Source: Bacteroidales bacterium
GTDB lineage: Bacteria; Bacteroidota; Bacteroidia; Bacteroidales; WCHB1-69
Direction: 5' to 3'
Assembly (NCBI GenBank): GCA_017527945.1
Contig: JAFXPL010000103.1
Location: 1-33,038 of the forward strand
DNA: 33,038 nucleotides
The notes beneath the pieces are model-generated. The model did not search any database, was not told the DNA's origin, and saw nothing but the letters and a program-made list of their open reading frames with translations. Shown piece after piece: positions 15,701 through 22,907 of the stretch (the first letter of the stretch is position 1; each line of letters opens with the position of its first letter). A program made the translations under genes and the position numbers.

Positions 15701-16471
15701 GGACCCGGAGTAACTGGAGAAGACCACTGTGGGGTCGATGACCAGGGGCAGGGTGGGGTCGTAGGTGCCGAGGAGGAACGAGAGTCGGTTGTCCTGAAGT
15801 TGGTAAGAGCAGGAGATGGGGATAGTATCTCCTTTTGTATCAATTTGATATGCGTACGGGGCGAGTTCCACGATGCGGTCCACGGCGGTGTGCAGCAATA
15901 GCTCTTCCCCGACTTTAGCCATGCTTTTCAGCCCGTCGTAGCGCATCTGGATTTGCTGCGGGTCGGCTCCCGGAGCGATGTGGAATTCGTATTTCAAATA
16001 GTCGTTGTCGCCCAGAAAACACAGGTCTATACCATTATATATATATATGTATCGAAGGGCACGGAAAGCCTGGACTCGGGATGCCCATTGTTTGGGATTC
16101 TTGCCGTTGAAGTAGTTGTAATAGTATTCGAAAGGGGTTTGCCCCGAAATGTCGGCTGTGTTGTTGGCGTTTAGGAAGGTGACGCGGTAGGCAGCCGCGT
16201 CGATGCGCTGCGAGGGGAACGGCTTGCCGTCGTGCTTGGCTTCGTGGAACTGTTGCAGTTGTTGGGGGTGCAACTGTGCGACGGTGAGGGCGTTTTTTTC
16301 AAAAAAGAGGGCACCGCTTTGGGTTCTGGCGGAGAAACGGATGGAAGGATTCCATTGTCCGAGGTTCTGCACGAACTCCCAGCGGGAGACGGTCAGCGTG
16401 TCGGCGGGTTTGCGAGCGCAGACGGTTGTGGCGAGCAGAAGGGCGAGCACTATGGCGTACAGTTGTCTCAT
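12722..16471 (-). CDS. Giant secreted SBBP/PKD-repeat protein with gliding-motility type B C-terminus
   Basis: A 1249-residue surface or secreted protein. A signal peptide (MRQLYAIVLALLLATTVCA) precedes an N-terminal domain beginning near FVQNLGQWNPSIRF. SBBP-type beta-propeller repeats follow to about residue 740 (recurring forms such as LHYSTYLGGSAAD and STYIGGSKNDG, each followed by a temporal or place phrase like LYILGTTGSADFP). A PKD domain (WDFGDGTTSHQWEPFHLF) lies near 770-810, then several Ig/PKD-like domains. From about 1158 the C-terminus FIPNSFTPNGDGLNDVLYV with YDRWGEKVFE is the CHU_C/type B sorting domain for the type IX system. The role is probably adhesive or structural, with no enzyme motif seen. 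It has its own promoter. Confidence 0.92.
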   Translation of the reverse strand: MRQLYAIVLALLLATTVCARKPADTLTVSRWEFVQNLGQWNPSIRFSARTQSGALFFEKNALTVAQLHPQQLQQFHEAKHDGKPFPSQRIDAAAYRVTFLNANNTADISGQTPFEYYYNYFNGKNPKQWASRVQAFRALRYIYIYNGIDLCFLGDNDYLKYEFHIAPGADPQQIQMRYDGLKSMAKVGEELLLHTAVDRIVELAPYAYQIDTKGDTIPISCSYQLQDNRLSFLLGTYDPTLPLVIDPTVVFSSYSGSTADNWGYTATYDSHGNLYGGGIAFNTGYPVTLGAYQIDFSGQVDVAVSKFDATGSFLHYSTYLGGSAADIPHSLHVNDNDELYILGTTGSADFPVTANAFDTMFHGGPETTLSTSMKFLDGSDIFVAKLSADGTQLPASTYIGGSKNDGLNTSALLRKNYADDNRGEIIVDENSNVYVVSSTLSTDFPTTTTYYQPDSSDKQSVCVFKMSQDLSSLIWSCYYGGSGDDAGYSMFLAADKSVYFCGGTTSTDLNVTAGAYQSAHADTGTEADGFVAQLSANGNLLMHSTFLGKVGYDQAYLIKGDNSSLPHILGQTSADSLQWVHNATYYIPGGGQFLTKLSPNLTTAVWSTAFGSGNGGPDISPTALMVDYCNNIYLSGWGSLQLNGFGGTTGLPITGDAFQPATDGSDFYFMALSDDASNLLYATYFGGAAGNAREHVDGGTSRFDNHGRIYQAVCAGCGGQSSFPTTPGVHATQNGSSNCNLGAIKIDFNMPVVVADFLMPNVVCLPDTVFFDNYSQTISSQTAITWDFGDGTTSHQWEPFHLFQNTGYYEVTLVVQDLGSCNLADTLKKRILVLANTTATLPTVNICEGDFAELGLPPSVGVTYQWSPAESLSNPSISNPIAMPEQPTTYTLIAATAGCTDTLTQQVAIHSLDAQTSGDTTICHGGEATLSVNVNATDTYHIEWAENSDFQDILATDTPSLTVSPETSTTYFARVTTAFCTKTLPFNITIDIPTITGNDDYLLCFEDYIELGVTVADGIPPYQYNWLLGDGATYEGAHPQASPQHSTNYTVTLTDALGCTATANGHITVREGTFPELLQAWCDICEVIAYHETTLYATNYNGNYTYQWTPSHQMDNPNSPTTSVIPDTTLTYTVTVTDTFGCSRSDTVTVKVQPVVCGLPFVFIPNSFTPNGDGLNDVLYVRSDILEECHFIVYDRWGEKVFETYDNTIGWDGTYKQKECQRGTYDYYFKGICKDGDELELKGNVTLLR

Positions 16472-16487
16472 CGGGTGAAATTTGCCG

Positions 16488-16495
16488 CAAAGGTA
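16488..16495 (-). promoter_or_regulatory. -7 box for the SBBP/PKD gene
   Basis: TACCTTTG on the minus strand, 16 nt before the ATG. No good -33 TTG at the right spacing was seen. Confidence 0.55.
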
Positions 16496-16525
16496 TGATT
16501 TTTTCCGTAATGGTGGCAGAAGGTG

Positions 16526-16559
16526 AAAAAAAACGGGTGCGTCCGGAAAGGCGCACCCG
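16526..16559 (-). terminator. Rho-independent terminator of the PLP enzyme gene
   Basis: A CGGGTGCG/CGCACCCG stem with a small inner CC/GG pairing, followed by eight T on the minus strand. It lies 23 nt after the stop at 16583. Confidence 0.85.
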
Positions 16560-16582
16560 AAAATAGCAATGTGAAAGAAAAA

Positions 16583-17779
16583 TTATTTCGTGGCATCGAT
16601 GGCCTGCTTGATCAGCTGGAAGGTGCGCTCCGGGTCGTTGTCCAAGCCCATGGAGAAGCGGATGAGGCCTTCGCTCATGCCCATCTCGTGCTGGATGTCT
16701 TCGGGAACCTCGGAAGAGGTGGATTTGCCGGAGTTGCTGAACAGGGTCTTGAAATAGCCGAGGCTGACGGCGAGGTAGCCCACGCCGAGTTCCTGCATCT
16801 TCTCCATGATGGCGCTGGCGCGTTCTGCGGTGCCCATGTCGATGGAGATCATGCCGCCGAAGCCGTAACCGTCGTTCATCATCGACTTGAACAGCTCGTA
16901 GTCGGGATGTTCGGGAAGGCCGGGGTAGTTGTACTTGATGCCGGTCTCTTTGAAGCGCTTGGCGAGATACATGGCATTCTCGCTGTGCTTCTTCATGCGG
17001 ATGTGCAGGGTGTGCAGGTTCTTCTGGATGCTGGTGGAGCGGAAGGTGTCGAGCACGGGTCCGAGCAGCATGGCGGTGCCGTTGTTCACGTCGATCAGGG
17101 AGTTGATGTATTCGGCCGTGCCGCAGATGGCGCCGGCCACGCAGTCGTTCATGCCGTTTACGTATTTGGTCATGCTATAGACGACCACATCCGCGCCGAG
17201 ACGGTAGGGGGAGAAAATCATCGGGGTGAAGGTGTTGTCCACGATCAGTTTGGCACCGGCGGCGTGCGCGATCTTCGACAGCTCGGGGATGTTGGCGATG
17301 CGCAGCAGCGGGTTGTTCATGGTCTCGGTGTAGAGCACCTTGGTGTTGGGGCGGATGGCCTTCTTCACCGCATCCAGGTTCTGCATGTTCACGAACGTGA
17401 CCTCCACGCCGAACTTCTTGATGTAGTTGTTCAGGAAGGCGAAGGTGCCGCCGTAGATGGTCATGCTGGAGACGATGTGGTCACCGGCCTTCACTTCGTG
17501 GAGCAGCGCGACGGTGATGGCGGCCAGGCCGGAACCGGTGGGCCAAGCCAGCTCGGTGCCTTCGATGGCAGCCAACGACTGCGCTAAGGAGAGGGTGCTG
17601 GGGTTCCAGTGGCGGGAGTAGAGGAAGTAGCCCTCGGTTTCGCCGTGGAAGGTGTCGGTCATGGTTTTGGCCTGTTCGAACATGAACGTGGCGCTATCGC
17701 AGATAGCCGGGTTGACACCTCTGTAGGCGTCTTTCTTGTCCAATCTCTCAAGGTTGGTAGCGGGATCGAATTTTTCCAT
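16583..17779 (-). CDS. Cys/Met-metabolism PLP-dependent enzyme (methionine gamma-lyase/cystathionine synthase type)
   Basis: A cytoplasmic fold-type I PLP enzyme of the trans-sulfuration family. The 398-residue protein has YSRHWNP (54-60) for phosphate contact from the partner subunit, TGSGLAA (81-87), the cofactor-stacking tyrosine in MTIYGGT (Y109), D181 in IVDNTF and the Schiff-base lysine K205 in YSMTKYVNG. The segment after it reads NGMND, where many members have NGHSD. Members act as methionine gamma-lyase, cystathionine gamma-synthase or O-acetylhomoserine sulfhydrylase, and sequence alone does not decide here. It has its own promoter and terminator and so is a single-gene unit. Confidence 0.9.
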   Translation of the reverse strand: MEKFDPATNLERLDKKDAYRGVNPAICDSATFMFEQAKTMTDTFHGETEGYFLYSRHWNPSTLSLAQSLAAIEGTELAWPTGSGLAAITVALLHEVKAGDHIVSSMTIYGGTFAFLNNYIKKFGVEVTFVNMQNLDAVKKAIRPNTKVLYTETMNNPLLRIANIPELSKIAHAAGAKLIVDNTFTPMIFSPYRLGADVVVYSMTKYVNGMNDCVAGAICGTAEYINSLIDVNNGTAMLLGPVLDTFRSTSIQKNLHTLHIRMKKHSENAMYLAKRFKETGIKYNYPGLPEHPDYELFKSMMNDGYGFGGMISIDMGTAERASAIMEKMQELGVGYLAVSLGYFKTLFSNSGKSTSSEVPEDIQHEMGMSEGLIRFSMGLDNDPERTFQLIKQAIDATK

Positions 17780-17814
17780 ATTTGGGTTTAATTTTTGATG
17801 TTAAAATTGAGGTG

Positions 17815-17833
17815 GCAAAAATACACTTTTTTT
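17815..17833 (-). promoter_or_regulatory. Promoter of the PLP enzyme gene
   Basis: The same 19-mer as at rpmG (AAAAAAAGTGTATTTTTGC on the minus strand), 35 nt before the ATG. Confidence 0.7.
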
Positions 17834-17839
17834 CAATGG

Positions 17840-19261
17840 TTATTCGTAGGTGAGTTTGCGTATCTCGTAGCCTTCCTTGCGCTGGGAGCTGATCCTGACC
17901 CGTTGGGCGGTGAGCAGGAACTGGTCGCTCCCGTACCAAGGCCCGAAGAAGTCGATGACGGTCTTCTGCTTTTTGAAGGGGATCTTGGGCAAGGGCAGTG
18001 TGATGGTGCGGATGGGGTCTTTCACACGGTGGTTGGCGTCGAGCAGCATGGTTGTCATGTCGTGGCCGTTTCTTAGGTAGAAGAGGTAGTTGCCGTTGCG
18101 CAGCTCGTGGGTGTGCAGCCGCTGTTCGATGTGTGAGCTCAGCGACATGCCTTCGTCGTAGGGGAAGGTGACGTTGGTGAGGAAGTGGCCGTCGGTGTCG
18201 AAGAAGTGGACATCGGCGCGTTCGTAGCGGTAGCCGTTGAAGCGCGGCTCGACGTAGTAGCCGTTGAAGTAGTTGGTGTATTCGGCATAGTAGAGTTCGG
18301 TGGTGAAGGTCACGGCGTCGCGGCAGCGTTGCGCCTGCGTGGGCAGGAACGAGACGCTGGCGTGCGGGGTGACGATGATGGTCTTCCTCGCCGTGGCTCC
18401 TTGCGGAAGCGTCTTCGGCACGAGGATGTCGGCGCAATAGACGGTGTCGGAGGGGGTGACCTGGTGGTTGCGGATGCTGATAGGGTGCATGTAGAAAGTC
18501 TCGTCGTCGTGATAATAGAGCATCAGCAGCGAATGCGCAGGCCCGACACGGACCCACTGGGCGTGGGTGGCGGGCTCGTCGAGCATGTTCGCGAAGGAGG
18601 ATTTTCCAGTGAAGTCGGTCTCGAAGTAGAACGTCCGGCCGTTGGTGGCGAAGCAGATGACGGCCTTGCGCGACAGCGTGTCGGCGGCAGCAACCAGCAC
18701 TTTCCCGGGGTTCTCGGCCGTGAAGGGGAACGGAGTGGGCTGCGAAGTCCCGTCGGGCAGGAACCACAGCTGGTCGCCGGAACGGTCGATGGTGGCGAAA
18801 AGCAGGTCGCGGCCTTGAATCACCCATTTGCCTAAGAACGGCTTGCGCGGAAGGCCGGAAAGCTCGCGAGACTGCAGTTGCCGTTTGTCAAGGTCGTAAA
18901 GCAGCAGAATCCCTTTGCCTGTCTTGAGGGACTTCTGGCTCGGGTTCTGAAATTCGGACAAGAATACGGCGAGTGTCCCGTCCCCGTAGAAACAGCCTTG
19001 CTGATGGTAGTTTTGGGAAATGGTCAGCACGGTGTCAAACTGAACGTTCATCAGAGTATCCAAATGACTTATGCTCAATTGTTTGTCCGGTTTGACCTTT
19101 TTTTCGCCCACAATACAAAGCCCTTTGTCGGAACATGGAACGCACTGAAGGCGGTTGACCTTTCTGTCGAGGGTCAGATACAAACTGTTCGGGCAGTTTT
19201 GCGCGAATCCGCCCGAACAGAAAGCCATTGCGAGAACGAGAGTGAGAAGTCTTCTCCGCAT
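17840..19261 (-). CDS. Secreted protein of unknown function
   Basis: I do not recognise this family. From the ATG at 19261 the product has 473 residues with a signal peptide (MRRRLLTLVLAMAFCSGGFA) cleaved near AQNC, then a beta-rich, aromatic-rich body without membrane segments. Recurrent short strands (LLLYDLDKRQLQS, WFLPDGTSQPTPF, DVHFFDTDGHFLTNV) would fit a beta-propeller, but no clear repeat was established. No T9SS tail or lipobox is visible, so it may stay in the periplasm. The frame extends 13 codons further up (MFKVQSHKLQVTT), but that part is translated heptad repeat and precedes a proper signal peptide, so it is rejected as the start. It lies 55 nt after the CoA-transferase stop and may share its transcript. 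Confidence 0.8.
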   Translation of the reverse strand: MRRRLLTLVLAMAFCSGGFAQNCPNSLYLTLDRKVNRLQCVPCSDKGLCIVGEKKVKPDKQLSISHLDTLMNVQFDTVLTISQNYHQQGCFYGDGTLAVFLSEFQNPSQKSLKTGKGILLLYDLDKRQLQSRELSGLPRKPFLGKWVIQGRDLLFATIDRSGDQLWFLPDGTSQPTPFPFTAENPGKVLVAAADTLSRKAVICFATNGRTFYFETDFTGKSSFANMLDEPATHAQWVRVGPAHSLLMLYYHDDETFYMHPISIRNHQVTPSDTVYCADILVPKTLPQGATARKTIIVTPHASVSFLPTQAQRCRDAVTFTTELYYAEYTNYFNGYYVEPRFNGYRYERADVHFFDTDGHFLTNVTFPYDEGMSLSSHIEQRLHTHELRNGNYLFYLRNGHDMTTMLLDANHRVKDPIRTITLPLPKIPFKKQKTVIDFFGPWYGSDQFLLTAQRVRISSQRKEGYEIRKLTYE

Positions 19262-19266
19262 GGTGG

Positions 19267-19301
19267 TGACTTGTAATTTGTGACTTTGAACTTTGAACAA
19301 A
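19267..19301. repeat. Heptanucleotide array between the CoA-transferase and the secreted protein
   Basis: Five 7-mers in exact register on the plus strand: TGACTTG, TAATTTG, TGACTTT, GAACTTT, GAACAAA. The units are all different but related, and include the GAACTTT unit seen at 12556-12618 (reverse complement) and at 23961-23974. Confidence 0.75.
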
Positions 19302-19316
19302 GCCGTCGTCCGCAGT

Positions 19317-19961
19317 CTATTTCACGATATAGTCGATGTAGATGCCGGGAGTGTGGACCTGTTCCATCGGGATGGAGCCGGTGGGGACGAGTTCCTTGGT
19401 TTCGAGGATCACCAGATCGGCGGCGGCGGCCATCATGGGATTGAAGTTCTGGGTCGTGCCCTTGTAGATGGCGTTGCCCATCTCGTCGCAGATGCTGGCG
19501 CCGATGATGGCGACGTCAGCGTGGAGGGGCAGTTCGAGGAGGTATTCTTTGCCATCGACCTCGATTTTGCGTTTGCCGTTCTCGACCACGGTGCCGAGGC
19601 CGGTCTGGGTGAGGACGCCACCGAGTCCTGCGCCGCCGCAGCGGATACGTTCGGCGAGGGTGCCTTGCGGACAGAACTCGATTTCCAGGGTTTTGTCGTT
19701 CAGTTGCTGGATGGTGTCCGCGTTGGTGCCGATGTGGGAGGCGTAGAGTTTCTTCACCTGCTTGTTGGAGATCAGCATGCCGATGGCCTTGTTGGGATAG
19801 GCCGTGTCGTTGCAGATCAGGGTGAGGTCCTTAACTCCCTTGTTGGCAATGGCTTCCACCATCTTCACACCTGTGCCGGCGCCCAAGAAACCGCCGATCA
19901 TAAGGGTCATTCCGTCTTTTACGTGCGCAACAGCGTCTTCGATTGAAATCAGTTTGCTCAT
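19317..19961 (-). CDS. atoD: 3-oxoacid/acetoacetate-type CoA-transferase subunit A
   Basis: The alpha subunit of a family I CoA-transferase, which with a beta subunit moves CoA between short acyl-CoA and acetate or succinate in the cytoplasm. The 214 residues match AtoD/ScoA: DGMTLMIGGFLGAGTG (CoA-transferase signature 1, with G in place of the final P), LTLICNDTAYPNKAIG, ASHIGTN, PQGTLAERIRCGGAGLGGVLT and the terminal TPGIYIDYIVK. The beta subunit (AtoA/ScoB), which carries the catalytic glutamate, normally follows directly but is not here: the next gene is an unrelated secreted protein beyond a heptad array. The alpha subunit alone should not be active. Confidence 0.93.
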   Translation of the reverse strand: MSKLISIEDAVAHVKDGMTLMIGGFLGAGTGVKMVEAIANKGVKDLTLICNDTAYPNKAIGMLISNKQVKKLYASHIGTNADTIQQLNDKTLEIEFCPQGTLAERIRCGGAGLGGVLTQTGLGTVVENGKRKIEVDGKEYLLELPLHADVAIIGASICDEMGNAIYKGTTQNFNPMMAAAADLVILETKELVPTGSIPMEQVHTPGIYIDYIVK

Positions 19962-20005
19962 AATGCTTATTATATTAATATTGTAATCTCATCAAGATTG
20001 AAGAT

Positions 20006-20024
20006 GCAAAAATACATTTTTTTT
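20006..20024 (-). promoter_or_regulatory. Promoter of the CoA-transferase gene
   Basis: Minus strand AAAAAAAATGTATTTTTGC, one base different from the shared 19-mer, 44 nt before the ATG. Confidence 0.65.
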
Positions 20025-20307
20025 CGTTAGATGCATTTTTTTATTCTGCCTTTCGAACGGATGACCGAATTGTTGTCTCGCTGTGATTTTTCATGCCGAT
20101 ATTGGTCTGGCTTATTTTTCAATGTGGAGTTATGGATTTTGAAAACAAAACCGAATGTGTTTTGTTCGATTATTGTTTTAGATTGCGAAACCTGAACGTA
20201 ATATTAACAAATAATTCTTAATTATTTTTGTGAGACTTTTTATAAGTTATTGATTTACAGATATATTATGAAAAACATAAAAAATAAGGATATGTTGATT
20301 ATTTTGT
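20025..20307. other. AT-rich intergenic stretch between divergent genes
   Basis: No gene was found. It holds two small inverted repeats, AACAAAAC/GTTTTGTT near 20141-20163 and AAATAATT/AATTATTT near 20209-20227. Neither is followed by a convincing T run in a useful place, so their role is unknown. Confidence 0.4.
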
Positions 20308-20315
20308 TATATTTG
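20308..20315 (+). promoter_or_regulatory. -7 box for the charged-helix protein gene
   Basis: TATATTTG followed by GCCACGTTAAAATCAA, 33 nt before the ATG. The region after the box closely matches that of nadB. Confidence 0.6.
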
Positions 20316-20348
20316 CCACGTTAAAATCAAATCAAAAATATTGAAACG

Positions 20349-21215
20349 ATGAACAAACAAAATTACATTATTCAACCGATACCGATGCCGGAGTTCAGGA
20401 AACTGATAGAGGCGGTTAATGAGTCGGTAAGAGAGAATAGCCGCCTCTTGCGGGAGGCTGCTGAACGTGAAGAACGAGCCAGGACGGAGCGCATCGCCCA
20501 GTGGGAGAAAGAGCGGAAAGAGCGTGAAGAAGCCGAAAAAAGGCGTGAAGAAGCCGAAAAAAGGCGAGAAGAAGCCGAAAACAGGCGTGAAGCCAAGCGT
20601 GAAGCTGAGCGGGAGAAAGAGCGGAAAGAGCGCGAAGAAGCTGAAAAAAAGCGTGAAGCTGAGCGGGAGAAAGAGCGGAAAGAGCGCGAAGAAGCTGAAA
20701 AAAAACGTGAAGCTGAGCGGGAGAAAGAGCGGAAAGAGGCAGAACGCATCATGCGCAAGTCGGACACGCGAATCGACCGCATGGTGGACATGTTCACCAC
20801 CCAGTGGGGCAAGCTCGTGGAGGCACTATGCAAGCCCGCCGCGCTCAAGTTGTTCAAGAAAAGCGGCATCGGTGTTAACCAAATCTATAAAGAATGTGCA
20901 CATGGGAAAGACCCCATCAGCGGTGAAGACAGGGTGGAAATAGACGTGCTGTACGAAAACAACCATGTGATGGTCGCCACGGAGGTGAAGACAACCTGTA
21001 GCAAAAGCGATGTGGACGAGTTTATCGCCAAGATGGAAAACTTCAAGACCTATTTCAAGGTTTTCGCCGACAAGACCGTTTACGGAGCCATGGCGGCCAT
21101 CAAATACACACAATCCGCCGACAAATACGCTCAAAAGAAAGGGCTGTTTGTCCTCACATTCAGTGGGGAGGATACGTTCACCATGTCGGAGCCGGGAACA
21201 AGGAAGATGTTTTGA
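20349..21215 (+). CDS. Charged long-helix protein with C-terminal PD-(D/E)XK-like domain
   Basis: 288 residues. About residues 35-135 are an almost pure E/K/R/A helix (units such as REAEREKERKEREEAEKK), likely a coiled coil or single stable helix. The C-terminal part (about 155-285) resembles the DUF3782-type, PD-(D/E)XK nuclease-like family: E197-x-D199 in RVEIDVLYEN, then E212-x-K214 in ATEVKTT, the expected metal-binding spacing on two strands. Members are widespread and mostly uncharacterised. Nuclease activity is an inference from the motif. It has its own promoter and no clear operon partner; nadB follows with a separate promoter. Confidence 0.82.
   Translation: MNKQNYIIQPIPMPEFRKLIEAVNESVRENSRLLREAAEREERARTERIAQWEKERKEREEAEKRREEAEKRREEAENRREAKREAEREKERKEREEAEKKREAEREKERKEREEAEKKREAEREKERKEAERIMRKSDTRIDRMVDMFTTQWGKLVEALCKPAALKLFKKSGIGVNQIYKECAHGKDPISGEDRVEIDVLYENNHVMVATEVKTTCSKSDVDEFIAKMENFKTYFKVFADKTVYGAMAAIKYTQSADKYAQKKGLFVLTFSGEDTFTMSEPGTRKMF
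20523..20738 (+). repeat. In-frame tandem repeats encoding the charged helix
   Basis: Three 21-bp units (20523-20585, CGTGAAGAAGCCGAAAAAAG type) are followed by 54-bp units at 20598-20651 and 20652-20705 that are nearly identical, and a 33-bp partial at 20706-20738. All units are multiples of three, so changes in copy number keep the frame. Confidence 0.9.
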
Positions 21216-21251
21216 CGGTGCTGTCAGGCTGGTTGAATGAACTTTTTTTTG

Positions 21252-21259
21252 TACTTTTG
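21252..21259 (+). promoter_or_regulatory. -7 box for nadB
   Basis: TACTTTTG followed by GCCGCGTCAAAATCAA, 28 nt before the ATG at 21288. It rules out the in-frame ATG at 21237, which precedes it. Confidence 0.65.
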
Positions 21260-21287
21260 CCGCGTCAAAATCAAGTCAAGCGAAAAA

Positions 21288-22862
21288 ATGCGAAAAGAAG
21301 TAGATTTTTTGGTCATTGGCTCGGGCATCGCAGGCCTCTGCTTCGCCCTGAAGGCCGCCAACTACGGCAAGGTTTGCCTGATTACGAAGGGAAAGCTGGA
21401 CGAGGGTTCCACGCGCTACGCGCAAGGGGGCATCGCTTCCGTTATTTACCAGCCCGACACTTATGAGAAACATATTGAGGACACGATGATTGCCGGCGAC
21501 GAGCTTTCCGACCGCCACATCGTGGAACTGACCATCCGCGAAGCCACCGACCGCGTGATGGAACTGGTGCACTGGGGAGTCGATTTCGACAAGAACCAGG
21601 ATGGCAGCTTCGCACTTGGCAAGGAAGGAGGCCACTCCATGAACCGCATCTTGCACTATAAGGACATCACAGGACTGGAGATCGAGCAGAAGCTCATCAT
21701 GGCGGTGAAGCGCAACCCGAACATCGAGATCTACGAGGACCGGCTGGCAGTGGAAATCATCACCCAGCACCACCTCGGCGTGGAGGTCACCCGCCGCACA
21801 CCTGACATCACCTGCTACGGTGCATACGTCTATAATCCTGAGACCAAGAAGATTCACACCATCCTGGCGCGGATCACCATGATGGCCACCGGCGGCATCG
21901 GCAACGTCTATGAGCACACCACCAACCCGCGTGTTTCTACCGGCGACGGCATTGCGATGGTCTATCGCGCCAAAGGTGCGGTGCGCGGCATGGAGTTCGT
22001 GCAGTTCCACCCGACCTCGCTCTACAACCCCAAGGAGTCGCCCTCGTTCCTCATCACCGAGGCCATGCGCGGCGCCGGGGCGGTCCTGCGCGACGGCAAC
22101 GGCGTGGCTTTCATGGAAAAATACGACAAACGAGGCTCGCTCGCGCCTCGCGATATCGTGGCCCGCGCTATCGATTCCGAAATGAAGCGTCAGGGCGTTG
22201 ACCATGTCTTCCTTGATGTCTCGCCCATTTCCCAAAAGGAGATTTTCGAGCATTTCCCCAACATCTACGCCAAATGTCTCAGTATCGGCATCGACATCAC
22301 CAAGGAGATGATCCCCGTGGTGCCTGTCGAGCACTACTCCTGTGGTGGCATCCTCACCGACGAATGGGGAGCGACCACCATCCGCAACCTCTTCGCCTCA
22401 GGCGAATGCGCCTCTACAGGTCTGCACGGGGCTAACCGCCTGGCCTCCAACTCCTTGTTGGAAGCCCTTGTTTTCTCCCACCGCGCTTGCATCAAGGCCG
22501 TGGAACTGCTCCCAACCACCAGCTTTTGCCAAGAGGTGCCCGACTGGGACAGCGAAGGCACTGTCCTCAACGAAGAAATGGTGCTCATCACGCAAGAACG
22601 CAAGGAGCTGCAGACCATCATGAGCAGTTATGTGGGCATCGTCCGCTCCGACCTGCGTCTCCAGCGCGCCTTCGACCGCCTCGAAATCCTCTACCGCGAA
22701 ACCGAGGACCTCTACAAAAAATCCATCCTCATCCCCGAAATCTGCGAACTCCGCAACCTCATCAACATCGGCTACCTCATCATCCGCCACGCCATGGCTC
22801 GCAAAGAGAGTAGGGGACTGCACTACTCGCTGGACTACCCGCATAAGACAATTAAGAATTAG
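21288..22862 (+). CDS. nadB: L-aspartate oxidase NadB
   Basis: A flavoenzyme (EC 1.4.3.16) that oxidises L-aspartate to iminoaspartate, the first step of de novo NAD synthesis. The 524-residue product begins MRKEVDFLVIGSGIAGL with the FAD GxGxxG motif (G12-G17). The family motifs follow: GSTRYAQGGIASV, EGGHSMNRILHYKD, MATGGIGNVYEHTTNP, EFVQFHPTSLY, RGSLAPRDIVARAID, VEHYSCGGILTD and GANRLASNSLLEALVFSHRA. nadA and nadC are not adjacent. The last codons (TIKN and stop) run into a heptad array. The length is normal, and the start is set by the promoter position. Confidence 0.97.
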   Translation: MRKEVDFLVIGSGIAGLCFALKAANYGKVCLITKGKLDEGSTRYAQGGIASVIYQPDTYEKHIEDTMIAGDELSDRHIVELTIREATDRVMELVHWGVDFDKNQDGSFALGKEGGHSMNRILHYKDITGLEIEQKLIMAVKRNPNIEIYEDRLAVEIITQHHLGVEVTRRTPDITCYGAYVYNPETKKIHTILARITMMATGGIGNVYEHTTNPRVSTGDGIAMVYRAKGAVRGMEFVQFHPTSLYNPKESPSFLITEAMRGAGAVLRDGNGVAFMEKYDKRGSLAPRDIVARAIDSEMKRQGVDHVFLDVSPISQKEIFEHFPNIYAKCLSIGIDITKEMIPVVPVEHYSCGGILTDEWGATTIRNLFASGECASTGLHGANRLASNSLLEALVFSHRACIKAVELLPTTSFCQEVPDWDSEGTVLNEEMVLITQERKELQTIMSSYVGIVRSDLRLQRAFDRLEILYRETEDLYKKSILIPEICELRNLINIGYLIIRHAMARKESRGLHYSLDYPHKTIKN

Positions 22863-22877
22863 GAATTAGGAATTGGG
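22850..22877. repeat. Heptanucleotide array across the nadB stop codon
   Basis: AATTAAG, AATTAGG, AATTAGG and AATTGGG in exact 7-bp register. The nadB stop TAG lies within the second unit. The units resemble the reverse complement of the array at the pstS stop. Confidence 0.75.
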
Positions 22878-22907
22878 AATGGAAAATTGGAACGAAATTG
22901 CACCATT

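Noticed and set aside
14912..15901. Plus-strand open frame of 329 codons
   Set aside because: Antisense to the beta-propeller part of the SBBP/PKD protein; no domain and no promoter.
16523..17587. Plus-strand open frame of 354 codons
   Set aside because: Antisense to the PLP-dependent enzyme, whose motifs are unambiguous on the minus strand.
21276..22334. Minus-strand open frame of 352 codons
   Set aside because: Antisense to nadB, which is recognised by several family motifs.
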